Shown: positions 1-9,313, numbered from the stretch's first letter. The stretch is 64,000 bases of DNA from JAICJR01 sp036494715 (GCA_036494715.1 DASXNY010000007.1:1-64000), one strand, 5' to 3'. The notes: a model not told the origin generated them from the sequence alone. Numbers and translations are program-made.

Positions 1-2
1 AA

Positions 3-974
3 GCCCCCGCCACCCAGCACCCGACATCCGACACCTCAGACGGTGGTGGGAACGGCCGCGTAAAGGCCTCGCCGGTGGCGCGGCGGATGGCGCGCGAGAT
101 GGGCCTCGAGCTCACCGGCATCGAGGGCTCAGGGCCCGGCGGCCGCATCGTGAAATCCGATGTGGAGGCCGCAGCCAAGGGCGGCGGCACCGCGGTGAAG
201 GAGCGCGAGACGGAAGAGAAGCCGCGCGAGGAGAAAGCCCCCGACACCCGACCCCCGGCACCCGAGACCCAAAGCCCCGACGGCGCCAAGGGCCAAGTCA
301 AGCTCCAAGAGCTCACCCGCCTCCAGCGCACCGTCAGCCGCCGCATGGCCGAGAGCAAGGCGACCGCGCCGGAGTTCCAGCTCAACATGGAGGTCGACAT
401 GTCGGGCTGCGTCGAGCTGCGCGCACGGCTCAAGGAGGTGGCCGACCCGACGCCGTCCTTCAACGACATGGTCGTGAAGGCGGCAGCGCGCGCGCTCACC
501 GAGTTCCCCCGCGCGAACGGCTCCTACCGCGACGGCCAGTGGGAGCTCTACTCGCGCGTGAACGTCGGGATCGCCGTGGCCGCCCAGGAGACGCTCATCG
601 TCCCGACGATCTTCGACGCCGACAAGAAGTCGCTCGGCGCGATCGCCCGCGACGCGCGGGAGCTGATCGGCAAGGTGCGCGACGGCAACATCACGCCGCC
701 AGAGCTCTCGGGCGGCACGTTCACGGTCTCCAACCTCGGCATGTACGGGATCGAGACCTTCACCGCGATCATCAACCCGCCGCAGGCCGCCATCCTGGCC
801 GTGGGCTCGTTGAAGAAGAAGGCCGTGGTGGACGACTCGGGCCGCGTGGTGCCGCGCGACATGATGGGCGTCACGCTCATCTGCGACCACCGCATCCTCT
901 ACGGCGCCGACGCCGCGGAGTTCCTCGGGCGCATCCGCAAGCTGCTCGAGCAGCCGCTCTCCCTGGCGCTCTAG
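3..974 (+). CDS. 2-oxoacid dehydrogenase E2 (dihydrolipoamide acyltransferase), 5' end outside window
   Basis: The reading frame is open to the window edge, so the lipoyl domain lies upstream and is not seen. From the first visible codon: an Ala/Pro/Thr linker, an E3-binding domain at about residues 21-57 (SPVARRMA, GSGPGGRIVKSDVE), a second linker, then the catalytic acyltransferase domain to the end (323 visible residues). E2 moves the acyl group from lipoate to CoA in a pyruvate- or branched-chain-type dehydrogenase complex. The active-site motif reads DHRILYGAD, with Tyr where most E2s have Asp (HxxxDG); this variant is known from cyanobacterial and plastid E2s. Both linkers are encoded by heptameric DNA repeats. 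The matching E1 genes are presumably upstream. A second E2 (33339-34565) has the canonical Asp, so the genome has two complexes. Class assignment is secure; substrate is not known. Confidence 0.93.
   Translation, partial: APATQHPTSDTSDGGGNGRVKASPVARRMAREMGLELTGIEGSGPGGRIVKSDVEAAAKGGGTAVKERETEEKPREEKAPDTRPPAPETQSPDGAKGQVKLQELTRLQRTVSRRMAESKATAPEFQLNMEVDMSGCVELRARLKEVADPTPSFNDMVVKAAARALTEFPRANGSYRDGQWELYSRVNVGIAVAAQETLIVPTIFDADKKSLGAIARDARELIGKVRDGNITPPELSGGTFTVSNLGMYGIETFTAIINPPQAAILAVGSLKKKAVVDDSGRVVPRDMMGVTLICDHRILYGADAAEFLGRIRKLLEQPLSLAL
4..38 (+). repeat. Heptamer array inside E2 linker (first)
   Basis: Five contiguous 7-bp units: CCCCCGC, CACCCAG, CACCCGA, CATCCGA, CACCTCA. The array is in the coding sequence and encodes part of the linker before the E3-binding domain. 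Confidence 0.75.
238..272 (+). repeat. Heptamer array inside E2 linker (second)
   Basis: Five contiguous 7-bp units: CCCCCGA, CACCCGA, CCCCCGG, CACCCGA, GACCCAA. It encodes the Pro/Thr-rich linker between the E3-binding and catalytic domains. The core CACCCGA is shared with the array at 4-38. Confidence 0.75.
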
Positions 975-1043
975 CCGCCTTCCCGCTACCTTTGCCCGGT
1001 TGGGCTCTGGCTCGGGAGGCCGCCGTCCGTCCCATGGAGGGCA

Positions 1044-3236
1044 ATGGCCGCCCCGCTGTACTGGCTAGGACGTTTCTGCATCCGCATGCGCTTCGCGGTG
1101 GTGGCCGCGTGGGTGCTCGTCACGATCGGGCTGGTGATCTGGTCGGGGCAGGTCGGCGGCCAGACCTCCGACAACCTCACGCTCCCCGGTAGCGATTCGC
1201 AGAGCGCCACCTCGACGCTCACCGAGCGCTTCCCCGTGCAGGCCAACGGGACGAACCCGGTGGTGATGAAGGCGCCGGGCGGCGCGAAGCTGAAGGACAA
1301 GAAGTACGCCGACGCCGTGGACGCAACGGTCAAGTCGCTGCGCAAGGACCCCGGCGTGGCGAGCGCGGTCAGCCCGCTGTCGACCCAGGGCGCGGCCTTC
1401 CTCTCGAAGGACGGGCAGATCGGCTACATCTCGGTGGTCCTCAAGGACAGCCCGAGCCAGCTCACCGAGGACGACGCCCACCGCATCGTCGCCGCCGAGC
1501 AGCGCGCGCGCGACGCGGGCCTCCAGGTGGCGAGCGGCGGCTACCTCGGGCAGAAGGTGTCGAAGCCGAGCACCGAGAGCAGCGAGGCGGTGGGCCTCAC
1601 CGCGGCGGTGATCATCCTGCTGTTCACGTTCGGGACCGTGGTGGCCATGGGCCTCCCGATCGTCACCGCGATCCTCGGGCTGGCCAGCGGGCTGAGCATC
1701 GTCGCGCTGCTCGGCCAGGTGGTGGACGTGCCCACGATCGCGCCCACGCTCGCAACGATGATCGGCCTGGGCGTGGGCATCGACTACGCGCTCTTCATCG
1801 TCACGCGACACAAGGCCCAGGTGGCGGGCGGGCTCGAGCTGAGGGAGTCGGTCGCACGCTCGATCGCCACCTCGGGCGGCGCGGTGACGTTCGCCGGCGG
1901 CACCGTGATCGTCGCGCTCTGCTCGCTGCTGTTCGCGGGCATTCCGCTCGTGAGCACGCTCGGCTACACGGCCGCGATCGCCGTGCTGATCGCCGTGCTC
2001 GCCGCCATCACCCTGCTGCCGGCGCTGCTCGCGATCCTCGACAGGCACATCTACTCGCTGAAGCTGCCGCTCCCACAGCCGAAGCACGACGCCCGGCCGC
2101 ACGGCTGGGCGCGCTGGGCGCGCTTCGTCGCGCGCCACCCGCTGCCGGCGATCCTCGTCAGCGTCACGTTCCTGGTCGTGCTCGCGCTGCCGGCGCGGCA
2201 AATGCACCTCGGCCAGGCCGACACGGGAGCCCTGCCGAAGAGCACCACCGCCCGCCAGGCCAACGACCTCCTCACCGAGGGCTTCGGCCCCGGCGCCGCG
2301 GGTCCGCTGCTCATCTCGGTCAAGCTCACCCAGCCCGCCAAGCCGAACGACCCGCGGCTGACTGATCTGCGCTCGACGCTCGCGAAGCAGCACGGCGTGG
2401 CGTCGGTCACTCCGCCGCTCGTGAACAGCAAGGGCACGGCCGCGATCTACACCGTCACGCCCACCACCTCGCCCTGGGAGCGGCAGACGGAGGACCTCGT
2501 GAAGCACCTGCGCAGCTCGACGCTCCCCGCCGCCACCAAGGGCAAGGGAATGCAGGCCGACGTCGGCGGGCGCACAGCCGGCTTCATCGACCTGGCCGAC
2601 CGCATCAGCTCGAAGCTGCCGCTCGTGATCGCAGTGGTGGTCGGGCTCGCGTGCCTGCTCCTGATGCTCGCGTTCCGTTCGGTGGCCATCCCGCTCAAGG
2701 CGGCGCTGATGAATCTGGTGTCCATCGGGGCCGCGTTCGGCGTCGTCACGTTCGTGTTCCAGGAGGGGCACGGCGCCAAGCTGCTCGGCCTGCCCGGCCC
2801 GGTGCCGATCGTGAGCTTCGTGCCGCTGATGATGTTCGCGATCCTGTTCGGCCTCTCGATGGACTACGAGGTGTTCCTCATGAGCCACATGCAGGAGCAC
2901 TACCGCGAGTCGGGCGACAACCACGAGGCGGTGGTCGACGGCCTTGCCGCGACCGCGCGCGTGATCACCTCGGCGGCGCTGATCATGGTCTTCGTGTTCG
3001 GGTCGTTCATCCTGAACGGCGACCCGACCGTGAAGGAGTTCGGCGTCGGACTGGCTGTGGCGATCGCGGTGGACGCGACGGTGGTGCGCTGCCTGCTGGT
3101 GCCCGCGGTGATGGCGCTGATGGGCGACGCCAACTGGTGGATGCCGCCCTGGCTCGACCGCGGGCTGCCGAGCATCTCGATCGAGGGCGCGGAGTACTTC
3201 CGCGACCGCGACCGCGAGTTCGAGACCTTGGCCTAG
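1044..3236 (+). CDS. MMPL/RND-family transporter
   Basis: A 730-residue inner-membrane protein of the MMPL (MmpL/YdfJ) branch of the RND superfamily, probably a proton-driven exporter of lipids or drugs. It starts with the typical short basic stretch before TM1 (LYWLGRFCIRMRF), then a large extracytoplasmic loop, a cluster of TM segments, a second loop and a second TM cluster. The two proton-relay-like motifs are visible: GLGVGIDYALFIVTRHK near residue 247 and FGLSMDYEVFLMSH near residue 607. GGAGG lies three to four bases before the ATG. Length is normal for the single-gene actinobacterial form. The stop codon TAG shares the tetranucleotide CTAG with the stop of the convergent gene at 3233. 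Substrate unknown. Confidence 0.93.
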   Translation: MAAPLYWLGRFCIRMRFAVVAAWVLVTIGLVIWSGQVGGQTSDNLTLPGSDSQSATSTLTERFPVQANGTNPVVMKAPGGAKLKDKKYADAVDATVKSLRKDPGVASAVSPLSTQGAAFLSKDGQIGYISVVLKDSPSQLTEDDAHRIVAAEQRARDAGLQVASGGYLGQKVSKPSTESSEAVGLTAAVIILLFTFGTVVAMGLPIVTAILGLASGLSIVALLGQVVDVPTIAPTLATMIGLGVGIDYALFIVTRHKAQVAGGLELRESVARSIATSGGAVTFAGGTVIVALCSLLFAGIPLVSTLGYTAAIAVLIAVLAAITLLPALLAILDRHIYSLKLPLPQPKHDARPHGWARWARFVARHPLPAILVSVTFLVVLALPARQMHLGQADTGALPKSTTARQANDLLTEGFGPGAAGPLLISVKLTQPAKPNDPRLTDLRSTLAKQHGVASVTPPLVNSKGTAAIYTVTPTTSPWERQTEDLVKHLRSSTLPAATKGKGMQADVGGRTAGFIDLADRISSKLPLVIAVVVGLACLLLMLAFRSVAIPLKAALMNLVSIGAAFGVVTFVFQEGHGAKLLGLPGPVPIVSFVPLMMFAILFGLSMDYEVFLMSHMQEHYRESGDNHEAVVDGLAATARVITSAALIMVFVFGSFILNGDPTVKEFGVGLAVAIAVDATVVRCLLVPAVMALMGDANWWMPPWLDRGLPSISIEGAEYFRDRDREFETLA

Positions 3237-4210
3237 GCGGAGTCGCCGGCCGGACAGCTCCAGCCACTCGGGCCGGCGCCGTCCTCCCACGCGCCCGGAC
3301 GCCTCGGGTCCTCTAGCGCCTCGGGCAGATCGAGGATCCAGTGCTCGTGGATCCCGGCAAGCTCAGCCTGAAGCGACTGGGCATTGAGATGCCGCCGCGG
3401 GTCGAGCGGGTGCCCGTACTCGCTGACGATCCGCAGCCCGCGCCGCACCCGCCGCATGGGCAGGACGAGCGAATCCGTCCGCAGGGCGAGCTTCGCCGTG
3501 CCCGAGGTGAGCATCACGCGCTTGCCGAGGAACTGGGTTTCGGAGCGGCCCGGCATGTCGAACGCCAGCATCGTCACCTCGCCGCGCTCGAGCAGGGCGC
3601 GCATGGTGTCGAAGGTGCCGGGCATCCGCACGATGCGGCCGTCCATCCGCGCCAGCCCGCGCCGCCAGTGCTCGATGCGCACGCCCCAGGCGCTGCCGTC
3701 GGGCCGGTCGAGGAACCACGAGTTGGTGGCGATGTAGGTGGTCCGGTGGCCCTCGGTGCAGAGCGGCCCGATGCTGCCCTGAAACGAGCCGAGGTGGCAG
3801 AAGCTGACGATCACGCCGCGGCCCTGATCGAGCGCGGCGTGCATGTTGTCGAGCCCGGTGGCGTGGTCGCGGTCCCAGCGGGCGCGCCAGAACGCCGACT
3901 CCCGGACGCGCTCGGACACGAGCCGCCGGCGCGCAATCGACTCGAGCTCCCCGGCTCGGCGCGTGCCCGCCACGATCGCCTCGGTGACCACCCGCGCTTC
4001 AGCCAGCTCGGAGGGGCGGCGCCAGCGATCGAGGCGGCCGAGCAGCTCGGCGATCCCGATCTTCACGGCCAGCGGCACCCGGCCGCGCAGCCAGTGGCGC
4101 AGTCGCCCGGCGCGGCCGGGGAAGATGAAGTCGTAGCGGGGAAGGGGCTGGTCGGCCTGCAGCAGCCGGCGCCTGAGTTCTCGGTCGAGGGTCTCGGTGT
4201 GCTCCCCCAT
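3233..4210 (-). CDS. LPLAT-superfamily acyltransferase-like protein
   Basis: A 325-residue protein that resembles the HtrB/PatA-type lysophospholipid acyltransferase family: 'RGVIVSFCHLGSFQ' matches the family's first block and a later block carries the FLGKRV... region. Enzymes of this family acylate glycolipids (for example phosphatidylinositol mannosides in mycobacteria) at the membrane. The usual catalytic box is H-x4-D/E; here it is HLGSFQ, so Gln replaces the acid, which casts doubt on normal catalysis. I chose the ATG at 4210 (GGGGAG eight bases before it) over an upstream start at 4318 that would overlap the next gene. Same strand as lutA, 79 bp downstream of it. Function is inferred from family only. 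Confidence 0.7.
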   Translation of the reverse strand: MGEHTETLDRELRRRLLQADQPLPRYDFIFPGRAGRLRHWLRGRVPLAVKIGIAELLGRLDRWRRPSELAEARVVTEAIVAGTRRAGELESIARRRLVSERVRESAFWRARWDRDHATGLDNMHAALDQGRGVIVSFCHLGSFQGSIGPLCTEGHRTTYIATNSWFLDRPDGSAWGVRIEHWRRGLARMDGRIVRMPGTFDTMRALLERGEVTMLAFDMPGRSETQFLGKRVMLTSGTAKLALRTDSLVLPMRRVRRGLRIVSEYGHPLDPRRHLNAQSLQAELAGIHEHWILDLPEALEDPRRPGAWEDGAGPSGWSCPAGDSA

Positions 4211-4289
4211 GGGCAATGCTCCCCGCACATTTCGAGTGTGCAACGGATCGCCCGATCTCGCCACTCGGACGTATGTCCAGAAGGTGTGA

Positions 4290-4973
4290 CTACGCGGTGG
4301 AGGCGAGGATCTCCGCAAGGTGAACGGTGCGCACGCCGGCGCGCTGGCGCGCGAGGCCGCCGCCGATGTGCATCAGGCACGAGCTGTCGCCCGCGGTGCA
4401 CACCTCGGCGCTCGTGTCGAGCACGTGCGCGATCTTGTCGGTGAGCATCGCGGCGGACACGTCCGGGTTCTTCACCGCGAAGGTGCCGCCGAAGCCGCAG
4501 CACTCCTCCGCCTCGGGCAGCTCGACGAGATCGATGCCGCGCACCGCGCGCAGCAGCCGCAGCGGGGCGTCACCCACGTGCAGCGCGCGCAGCGAGTGGC
4601 AGGTGGGGTGGTAGGTCACGCGGTGCGGGTAGTAGGCGCCCACATCCTCCAGGCCGAGCCGTGCGACGAGGAGCTGCGACAGCTCGAACACGCGCGAGCC
4701 GAGCTCCGGCGAGCAGTGCTCGCGCACCATGCCCACGCAGGACGCCGATGGCGACACCACCAGCTCGGCGTCCGCGAACACGCTCTCGAAGCGCCGGGCG
4801 AGCGCGAGACCCTCGTCCTCGTAGCCGGTGTTGAGGTGCATCTGGCCGCAGCAGGTCTGCTCCTCGGGGAACTCCACCTGGTGTCCCAGGCGCTCGAGTA
4901 GGCCCACGACCGCGCGCCCAGTTTCCGGAAAGAGCGTGTCCGCGAGGCAGGTGATGAAGAGCGAGATCCGCAT
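4290..4973 (-). CDS. lutA: LutA-type (Fe-S) oxidoreductase subunit
   Basis: A 227-residue member of the CCG-domain family (cysteine-rich domain of LutA/YkgE, also found in GlcF and heterodisulfide reductase). Two cysteine motifs are seen, TCCGQMHLNTGY near residue 41 and ECCGFGGTFAVK near residue 157. In the LutABC complex this subunit passes electrons during L-lactate oxidation to pyruvate. Length fits LutA (about 240). No lutB or lutC is next to it; instead it diverges from a lactate/glycolate permease, with 64 bp between the two starts. It may work with unlinked partners or with the glcDEF products. A GGCGGA element precedes the ATG. Confidence 0.85.
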   Translation of the reverse strand: MRISLFITCLADTLFPETGRAVVGLLERLGHQVEFPEEQTCCGQMHLNTGYEDEGLALARRFESVFADAELVVSPSASCVGMVREHCSPELGSRVFELSQLLVARLGLEDVGAYYPHRVTYHPTCHSLRALHVGDAPLRLLRAVRGIDLVELPEAEECCGFGGTFAVKNPDVSAAMLTDKIAHVLDTSAEVCTAGDSSCLMHIGGGLARQRAGVRTVHLAEILASTA

Positions 4974-5037
4974 TTGTGCGTTTCCGCCCTAGAGGGCTCG
5001 GGAATCTCCGGTGCAGCGAACTGGGAGGAGATTTCGC

Positions 5038-6699
5038 ATGTACAAGCAGGTGCTCGATCCGGTCGGGAACTCGTTGGGATGGTCGTCGCTGCTCGCTGTT
5101 CTACCGCTGGTCACGCTGTTCGTGCTGCTCGGTGGACTCAAGATGAAGGCGGTCACGGCCTCACTGATCTCACTCGCGGTGGCAATCATCGTCGCGATCG
5201 CGGTCTATTCGATGCCATTCGGCCAGTCGATGGACGCCGCTGCCGAGGGCGCCGTGTTCGGCTTCTTCCCGATCATGTGGATCGTGATCAACGCCCTCTG
5301 GATCTACAACATGACCCAGGAGACAGGGCACTTCGCGATTCTGCGCCAGTCTTTCGGCGCGGTCAGTTCGGATGAACGCGTGCAAGCGGTGATCATCGCC
5401 TTCGCCTTCGGCGCGCTGCTCGAGGCGCTCGCCGGCTTCGGCACCCCCGTGGCCATCTGCTCCGTGATGCTGATCGCCCTCGGCTTCAAGCCGATGAAGG
5501 CCGTCACCGTCGCGCTGATCGCGGACACCGCTCCGGTGGCCTTCGGGGCGATCGCGATTCCGATCGTCACGCTCAGCCAGCTCACCGGCATCTCGCAGCA
5601 CGACCTCGGCTCGATGGTCGGCCGCCAGACGCCGTTCTTCGCCATCATCGTCCCGTTCATCCTGATCGCGGTCGTCGACGGCCGCCGTGGCCTACGTCAG
5701 GCATGGCCCGCCGCGCTCGTCGGCGGCACGGTGTTCGCGGCACTCCAGTTCGCCACGTCCAACTACATCTCCGTCGCGCTCACGGACATCGTGGCGTCGC
5801 TCGGCTCGGCCGCGGCGCTCGTCGCGCTGATGCAGGTGTGGCAGCCGTCCGAGCCGATGCAGGGCCGCTTCACCGGCCCGCGCCCGGCGATCGCCGGCGC
5901 GTCCGTGCACTCGCCCGCGCTCGAGCAGGTCGTCGCGCGCAAGCAGTCAGAGGGCGCGCCTCCGCGCGAGGTGTTCCGTGCCTACGCGCCGTACATCATC
6001 ATCATCGCGGTCCTCGGCGTGGCCCAGCTCAAGGGCATCAACAGCGCGCTCGACAGCGTGACCAAGGAGTTCAGCTGGCCAGGCCTGCACGTGCTCAACA
6101 GCAAGGGCGCGGCGCCGACGTCGCTCACGTTCAAGTTCAACTGGGCGACGGCCGCCGGCTCGCTGCTGCTGCTCTCCGGCGTGCTCTCGATGATCGTCCT
6201 CAAGATGAGCCCGGGCCGCGCCGTCAAGACCTACTGGAACACCCTCGTGCAGCTCAGATCGGCGATCGTCACCGTGATGGCGGTGCTCGCCCTCGCCTAC
6301 GTGATGAACCTCTCCGGTGAGACCATCACGCTCGGCACGTGGGCGGCGGGAGCCGGCGGCTTCTTCGCCTTCCTGTCGCCGCTGCTCGGCTGGCTCGGGA
6401 CGGCCGTCACCGGGTCGGACACCTCGTCCAACTCGCTGTTCGGCGTGCTTCAGGTGACCGCGGCGAAGAACGCGAACCTCAGCCAGACGCTGATGGCCGC
6501 GTCCAACAGCTCGGGCGGGGTGCTGGCGAAGATGATCTCGCCGCAGAACCTCGCGATCGGGTGCGCGGCCGCCGGAATGGCCGGCCGCGAGGGCGAGGTG
6601 TTCCGCAAGGTCATCGGCTGGAGCCTGCTGATGATCGGGCTGATGTGCGTGCTCTCGCTGCTCCAATCGGTCGGCGCGCTGAGTTGGATGGTGCCCTGA
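5038..6699 (+). CDS. lldP: L-lactate permease family (lactate/glycolate:H+ symporter)
   Basis: A 553-residue, about 14-TM protein of the LctP/LldP/GlcA family, which imports lactate and glycolate with protons. Conserved family blocks are visible: ALLEALAGFGTPVAI, and near the C-terminus GSDTSSNSLFGVLQ and SPQNLAIG. The start is the ATG at 5038, seven bases after GGGAGGAG; an in-frame upstream start at 5011 has no such site. First gene of the lldP-glcD-glcE-glcF-aceB run, which suggests glycolate (and perhaps lactate) as the cargo. A cytosolic loop of low conservation lies around residues 280-320. Confidence 0.95.
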   Translation: MYKQVLDPVGNSLGWSSLLAVLPLVTLFVLLGGLKMKAVTASLISLAVAIIVAIAVYSMPFGQSMDAAAEGAVFGFFPIMWIVINALWIYNMTQETGHFAILRQSFGAVSSDERVQAVIIAFAFGALLEALAGFGTPVAICSVMLIALGFKPMKAVTVALIADTAPVAFGAIAIPIVTLSQLTGISQHDLGSMVGRQTPFFAIIVPFILIAVVDGRRGLRQAWPAALVGGTVFAALQFATSNYISVALTDIVASLGSAAALVALMQVWQPSEPMQGRFTGPRPAIAGASVHSPALEQVVARKQSEGAPPREVFRAYAPYIIIIAVLGVAQLKGINSALDSVTKEFSWPGLHVLNSKGAAPTSLTFKFNWATAAGSLLLLSGVLSMIVLKMSPGRAVKTYWNTLVQLRSAIVTVMAVLALAYVMNLSGETITLGTWAAGAGGFFAFLSPLLGWLGTAVTGSDTSSNSLFGVLQVTAAKNANLSQTLMAASNSSGGVLAKMISPQNLAIGCAAAGMAGREGEVFRKVIGWSLLMIGLMCVLSLLQSVGALSWMVP

Positions 6700-6728
6700 C
6701 GCCAGGGGCTCGTCAAAATGACGCGGGC

Positions 6729-8177
6729 ATGGCGCAAAAGCTGATCGACGAGCTGCGCAAGGCCTGCGGCGACAAGAACGTAGTCACCCACCCGCACCAG
6801 CTCCGCACCTACGAGTCGGACGGGCTGCTGCGCTACCGCGTGACGCCTCGCGCGGTGGTGCTGCCCGGCTCAGCCGAGGAGGTGCAGGCCGTGCTGCGCG
6901 CCTGCCACGCGGCCGAGGTGCCGTGGGTGGCGCGCGGCTCGGGCACCGGGCTCTCCGGGGGCGCGCTGCCGGTGGAGGAGGGGATCGTGATCGGCGTGAA
7001 CCGGATGAACCGCGTGCTCGAGGTCGACCTCCCGAACCAGCGCCTCGTGGTCGAGCCCGGGGTGACCAACCTCGACGTGTCGAAGGCCGCCGGGCCGACG
7101 CACTTCTACCCGCCCGACCCCTCGTCCCAGATCGTCTGCTCGATCGGCGGCAACGTGGCCGAGAACGCCGGCGGCGCGCACTGCTTCAAGTACGGCTTCA
7201 CCACCAACTACGTGACCGGGCTCGAGCTCGTGCTGCCGGACGGCGAGCTGATCCAGATCGGCGGCAAGGAGCTCGACCAGCCGGGCTACGACCTGCTCGG
7301 CGCCTTCGTCGGCTCCGAGGGCACGCTCGGCATCGCCACCAAGATCACCGTGCGCGTGGTGCCCGTGCCCGAGGCGGTGCGCACGCTGGTGGCGTTCTTC
7401 GACAGCACCTCGCACGCCGGCCAGGCGGTGTCCGACATCGTGTCCGCGGGCATGGTTCCCGGGGCAATCGAGATGATGGACTCGCTCGCGATCGAGGCCG
7501 CCGAGGGCGCCACCCACGCGGGTTACCCGGCCGACGCCGGCGCTGCTCTCGTGGTGGAGCTCGACGGCTCGGAGGCCGAGTGCGAGCACCGCTTCGAGGA
7601 GGTCAAGGACATGTGCGAGCGCAACGCGGCCACGGGCATCCGCGTGGCTCAGAGCGAGGACGAGCGCGCCCTGATCTGGAAGGCGCGCAAGGCGGCGTTC
7701 GCCGCGATGGGCCGCGTGTCCACGCACTACTACGTGCAGGACGGCGTGATCCCGCGCACCCGGCTGCCGGAGGTGCTCGCGCGCATCGAGGAGCTGTCGA
7801 AGGAGTACGGCATGCGCGTGGCCAACGTATTCCACGCGGGCGACGGCAACCTGCATCCGCTCGTCTGTTACGACGGCCATACCGAGGGCGAGGCCGAGCG
7901 AGCCGAGGAGCTGTCGGGCCAGATACTGGCCGCGTGCGTGGAGGCCGGCGGCTCGATCACCGGCGAGCACGGCGTGGGCTTCGACAAGAAGGGCTACATG
8001 CCGCGCATGTTCGACGAGCCCGACTTCGACGCGTTCCAGCGGCTGCGCTGCGCCTTCGATCCGGCGGGCATGGCCAACCCCGGCAAGGTGATGCCCACGC
8101 CGCGGCTGTGCGGCGAGGTGCCCGGCCCCTACCGGCAGCACCCGCTCGAGGCCGCGGGCATCGCGGAGCGCTTCTGA
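6729..8177 (+). CDS. glcD: Glycolate oxidase FAD subunit GlcD
   Basis: A 482-residue FAD-linked oxidase; oxidises glycolate to glyoxylate in the GlcDEF complex. FAD-binding type 4 domain in the N-terminal half (RGSGTGLSGGAL near residue 72; SIGGNVAENAGG near 139; FVGSEGTLGIAT near 193) and the FAD-oxidase C-terminal domain with FHAGDGNLHPLV and the family signature GEHGVG near the end. Length is close to E. coli GlcD (499). I use the ATG at 6729, 29 bp after lldP; a longer open frame from 6339 runs through lldP and is discarded. A D-lactate dehydrogenase is the main alternative, but adjacent glcE and glcF favour glycolate. Confidence 0.95.
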   Translation: MAQKLIDELRKACGDKNVVTHPHQLRTYESDGLLRYRVTPRAVVLPGSAEEVQAVLRACHAAEVPWVARGSGTGLSGGALPVEEGIVIGVNRMNRVLEVDLPNQRLVVEPGVTNLDVSKAAGPTHFYPPDPSSQIVCSIGGNVAENAGGAHCFKYGFTTNYVTGLELVLPDGELIQIGGKELDQPGYDLLGAFVGSEGTLGIATKITVRVVPVPEAVRTLVAFFDSTSHAGQAVSDIVSAGMVPGAIEMMDSLAIEAAEGATHAGYPADAGAALVVELDGSEAECEHRFEEVKDMCERNAATGIRVAQSEDERALIWKARKAAFAAMGRVSTHYYVQDGVIPRTRLPEVLARIEELSKEYGMRVANVFHAGDGNLHPLVCYDGHTEGEAERAEELSGQILAACVEAGGSITGEHGVGFDKKGYMPRMFDEPDFDAFQRLRCAFDPAGMANPGKVMPTPRLCGEVPGPYRQHPLEAAGIAERF

Positions 8178-9313
8178 TGGCCACGCAGGAGCTCCGCACG
8201 GAAGCGCCAGGGAGCCGGGACGAAGCTGCAGCGCTGATTGCGGATTGCGGACGCAGCGGGCAGGTAGTGCGTGTGCGCGGAGGCGCGACGAAGTTCGAGT
8301 GGGGCACGCCGGCGCCCGATCCGGCGGTGGTGGTCTCCACCGCCGGGCTCGACCAGGTGATCGCGCACAACGAGGGTGACCTCACCGCGATCCTCGAGGC
8401 GGGGGTTCCGCTCGTGAAGGCGCAGGAGAGGTTCGCCGCCGCCGGGCAGATGCTCGCGCTCGACCCGCCGCTCGGCGAGGGGGCGGCGGCCACGATCGGC
8501 GGTGTGATGGCCACCGGAGACTCCGGCCCGTTGCGCCACCGCTACGGCGCGCCGCGCGACCTCGTGCTCGGGATGACCGTCGTGCTGTCCGACGGCACCG
8601 TGGCCAAGGCCGGCAGCACGGTGATTAAGAACGTGGCGGGATACGACCTGGCCAAGCTCTTCTCCGCCTCGTTCGGCACGCTCGGGCTGATCCTCCAGGT
8701 GGCGGTGCGGCTTCACCCGCAGCCACGCGAGACGGTCACGGCGATCGGCCGCTCGGACGATCCTGAGCTGGTGGCGAAGGGAGCCTCGGCGCTCGCGCAC
8801 GCCTCGCTCGAGAAGGAGTGCGTGGACGTGCGCTGGGCGGGCAGCGAGGGCGCGGCGCTCGCCCGGCTCGGCGGCGCCACGGCGGGCCCTCAGGCCGAGG
8901 CCGCCGCGCGCGTGCTCGCGGACGCGGGGCTCGACACCAGGATCGTGGAGGACGACTTCGAGCTGTGGGCGCGCCAGCGCAACGAGCAGCGGAGCGCCGA
9001 CCACGCGGTGGTGCGCGTGTCGGGCCGCCAGACCGAGCTGGCCCGCACGATCGGCGCGGCCGAGGCGCTCGGCGGCTCGCTCGTGGGGCGCGCGTCGCTC
9101 GGCATCTCGTGGATCACGCTTGACCCGGCGCGCATCGCCGACCTGCGCGCGGAGCTCGCGCCGCTCAAGTGCGTGGTGCTCGACGCGCCGCGCGACGTGC
9201 GCGCGTCGCTCGACGTCTGGGACGCCGAGCCGTCGGCACTCGCCGAGCGCGTGAAGCAGCGCTTCGACCCCGCCGGGGTGTTCGCTCCCGGCACCTTCGC
9301 GGGAGGGATCTGA
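8177..9313 (+). CDS. glcE: Glycolate oxidase FAD-binding subunit GlcE
   Basis: A 378-residue second FAD-binding subunit. It has a shorter FAD-binding type 4 domain (RVRGGATKFEWG near residue 33, GEGAAATIGGVMATGDSGPL near 97) and then a stretch typical of GlcE (STVIKNVAGYDLAKLFSASF, residues about 146-165) and lacks the full oxidase C-terminal domain. The ATG overlaps the glcD stop (TGATG), so translation is probably coupled. Slightly longer than E. coli GlcE (350). A short degenerate heptamer (GATTGCG twice) lies near codon 20. Confidence 0.94.
   Translation: MATQELRTEAPGSRDEAAALIADCGRSGQVVRVRGGATKFEWGTPAPDPAVVVSTAGLDQVIAHNEGDLTAILEAGVPLVKAQERFAAAGQMLALDPPLGEGAAATIGGVMATGDSGPLRHRYGAPRDLVLGMTVVLSDGTVAKAGSTVIKNVAGYDLAKLFSASFGTLGLILQVAVRLHPQPRETVTAIGRSDDPELVAKGASALAHASLEKECVDVRWAGSEGAALARLGGATAGPQAEAAARVLADAGLDTRIVEDDFELWARQRNEQRSADHAVVRVSGRQTELARTIGAAEALGGSLVGRASLGISWITLDPARIADLRAELAPLKCVVLDAPRDVRASLDVWDAEPSALAERVKQRFDPAGVFAPGTFAGGI

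Noticed and set aside
1065..3290. 741-residue open frame antisense to the MMPL gene
   Set aside because: Shadow of the GC-rich codon use on the other strand; composition is Arg/His/Asp-rich without domains. The same holds for the long antisense frames at 8129-10267, 10155-11681, 26877-28445 and 59272-60618.
4974..5037. Riboswitch or operator between lutA and lldP
   Set aside because: Only 64 bp, no convincing hairpin or dyad; only ribosome-binding sites are visible.
6339..6728. N-terminal extension of glcD
   Set aside because: It reads through the lldP gene in another frame and has no conserved sequence; ATG 6729 gives the normal N-terminus.
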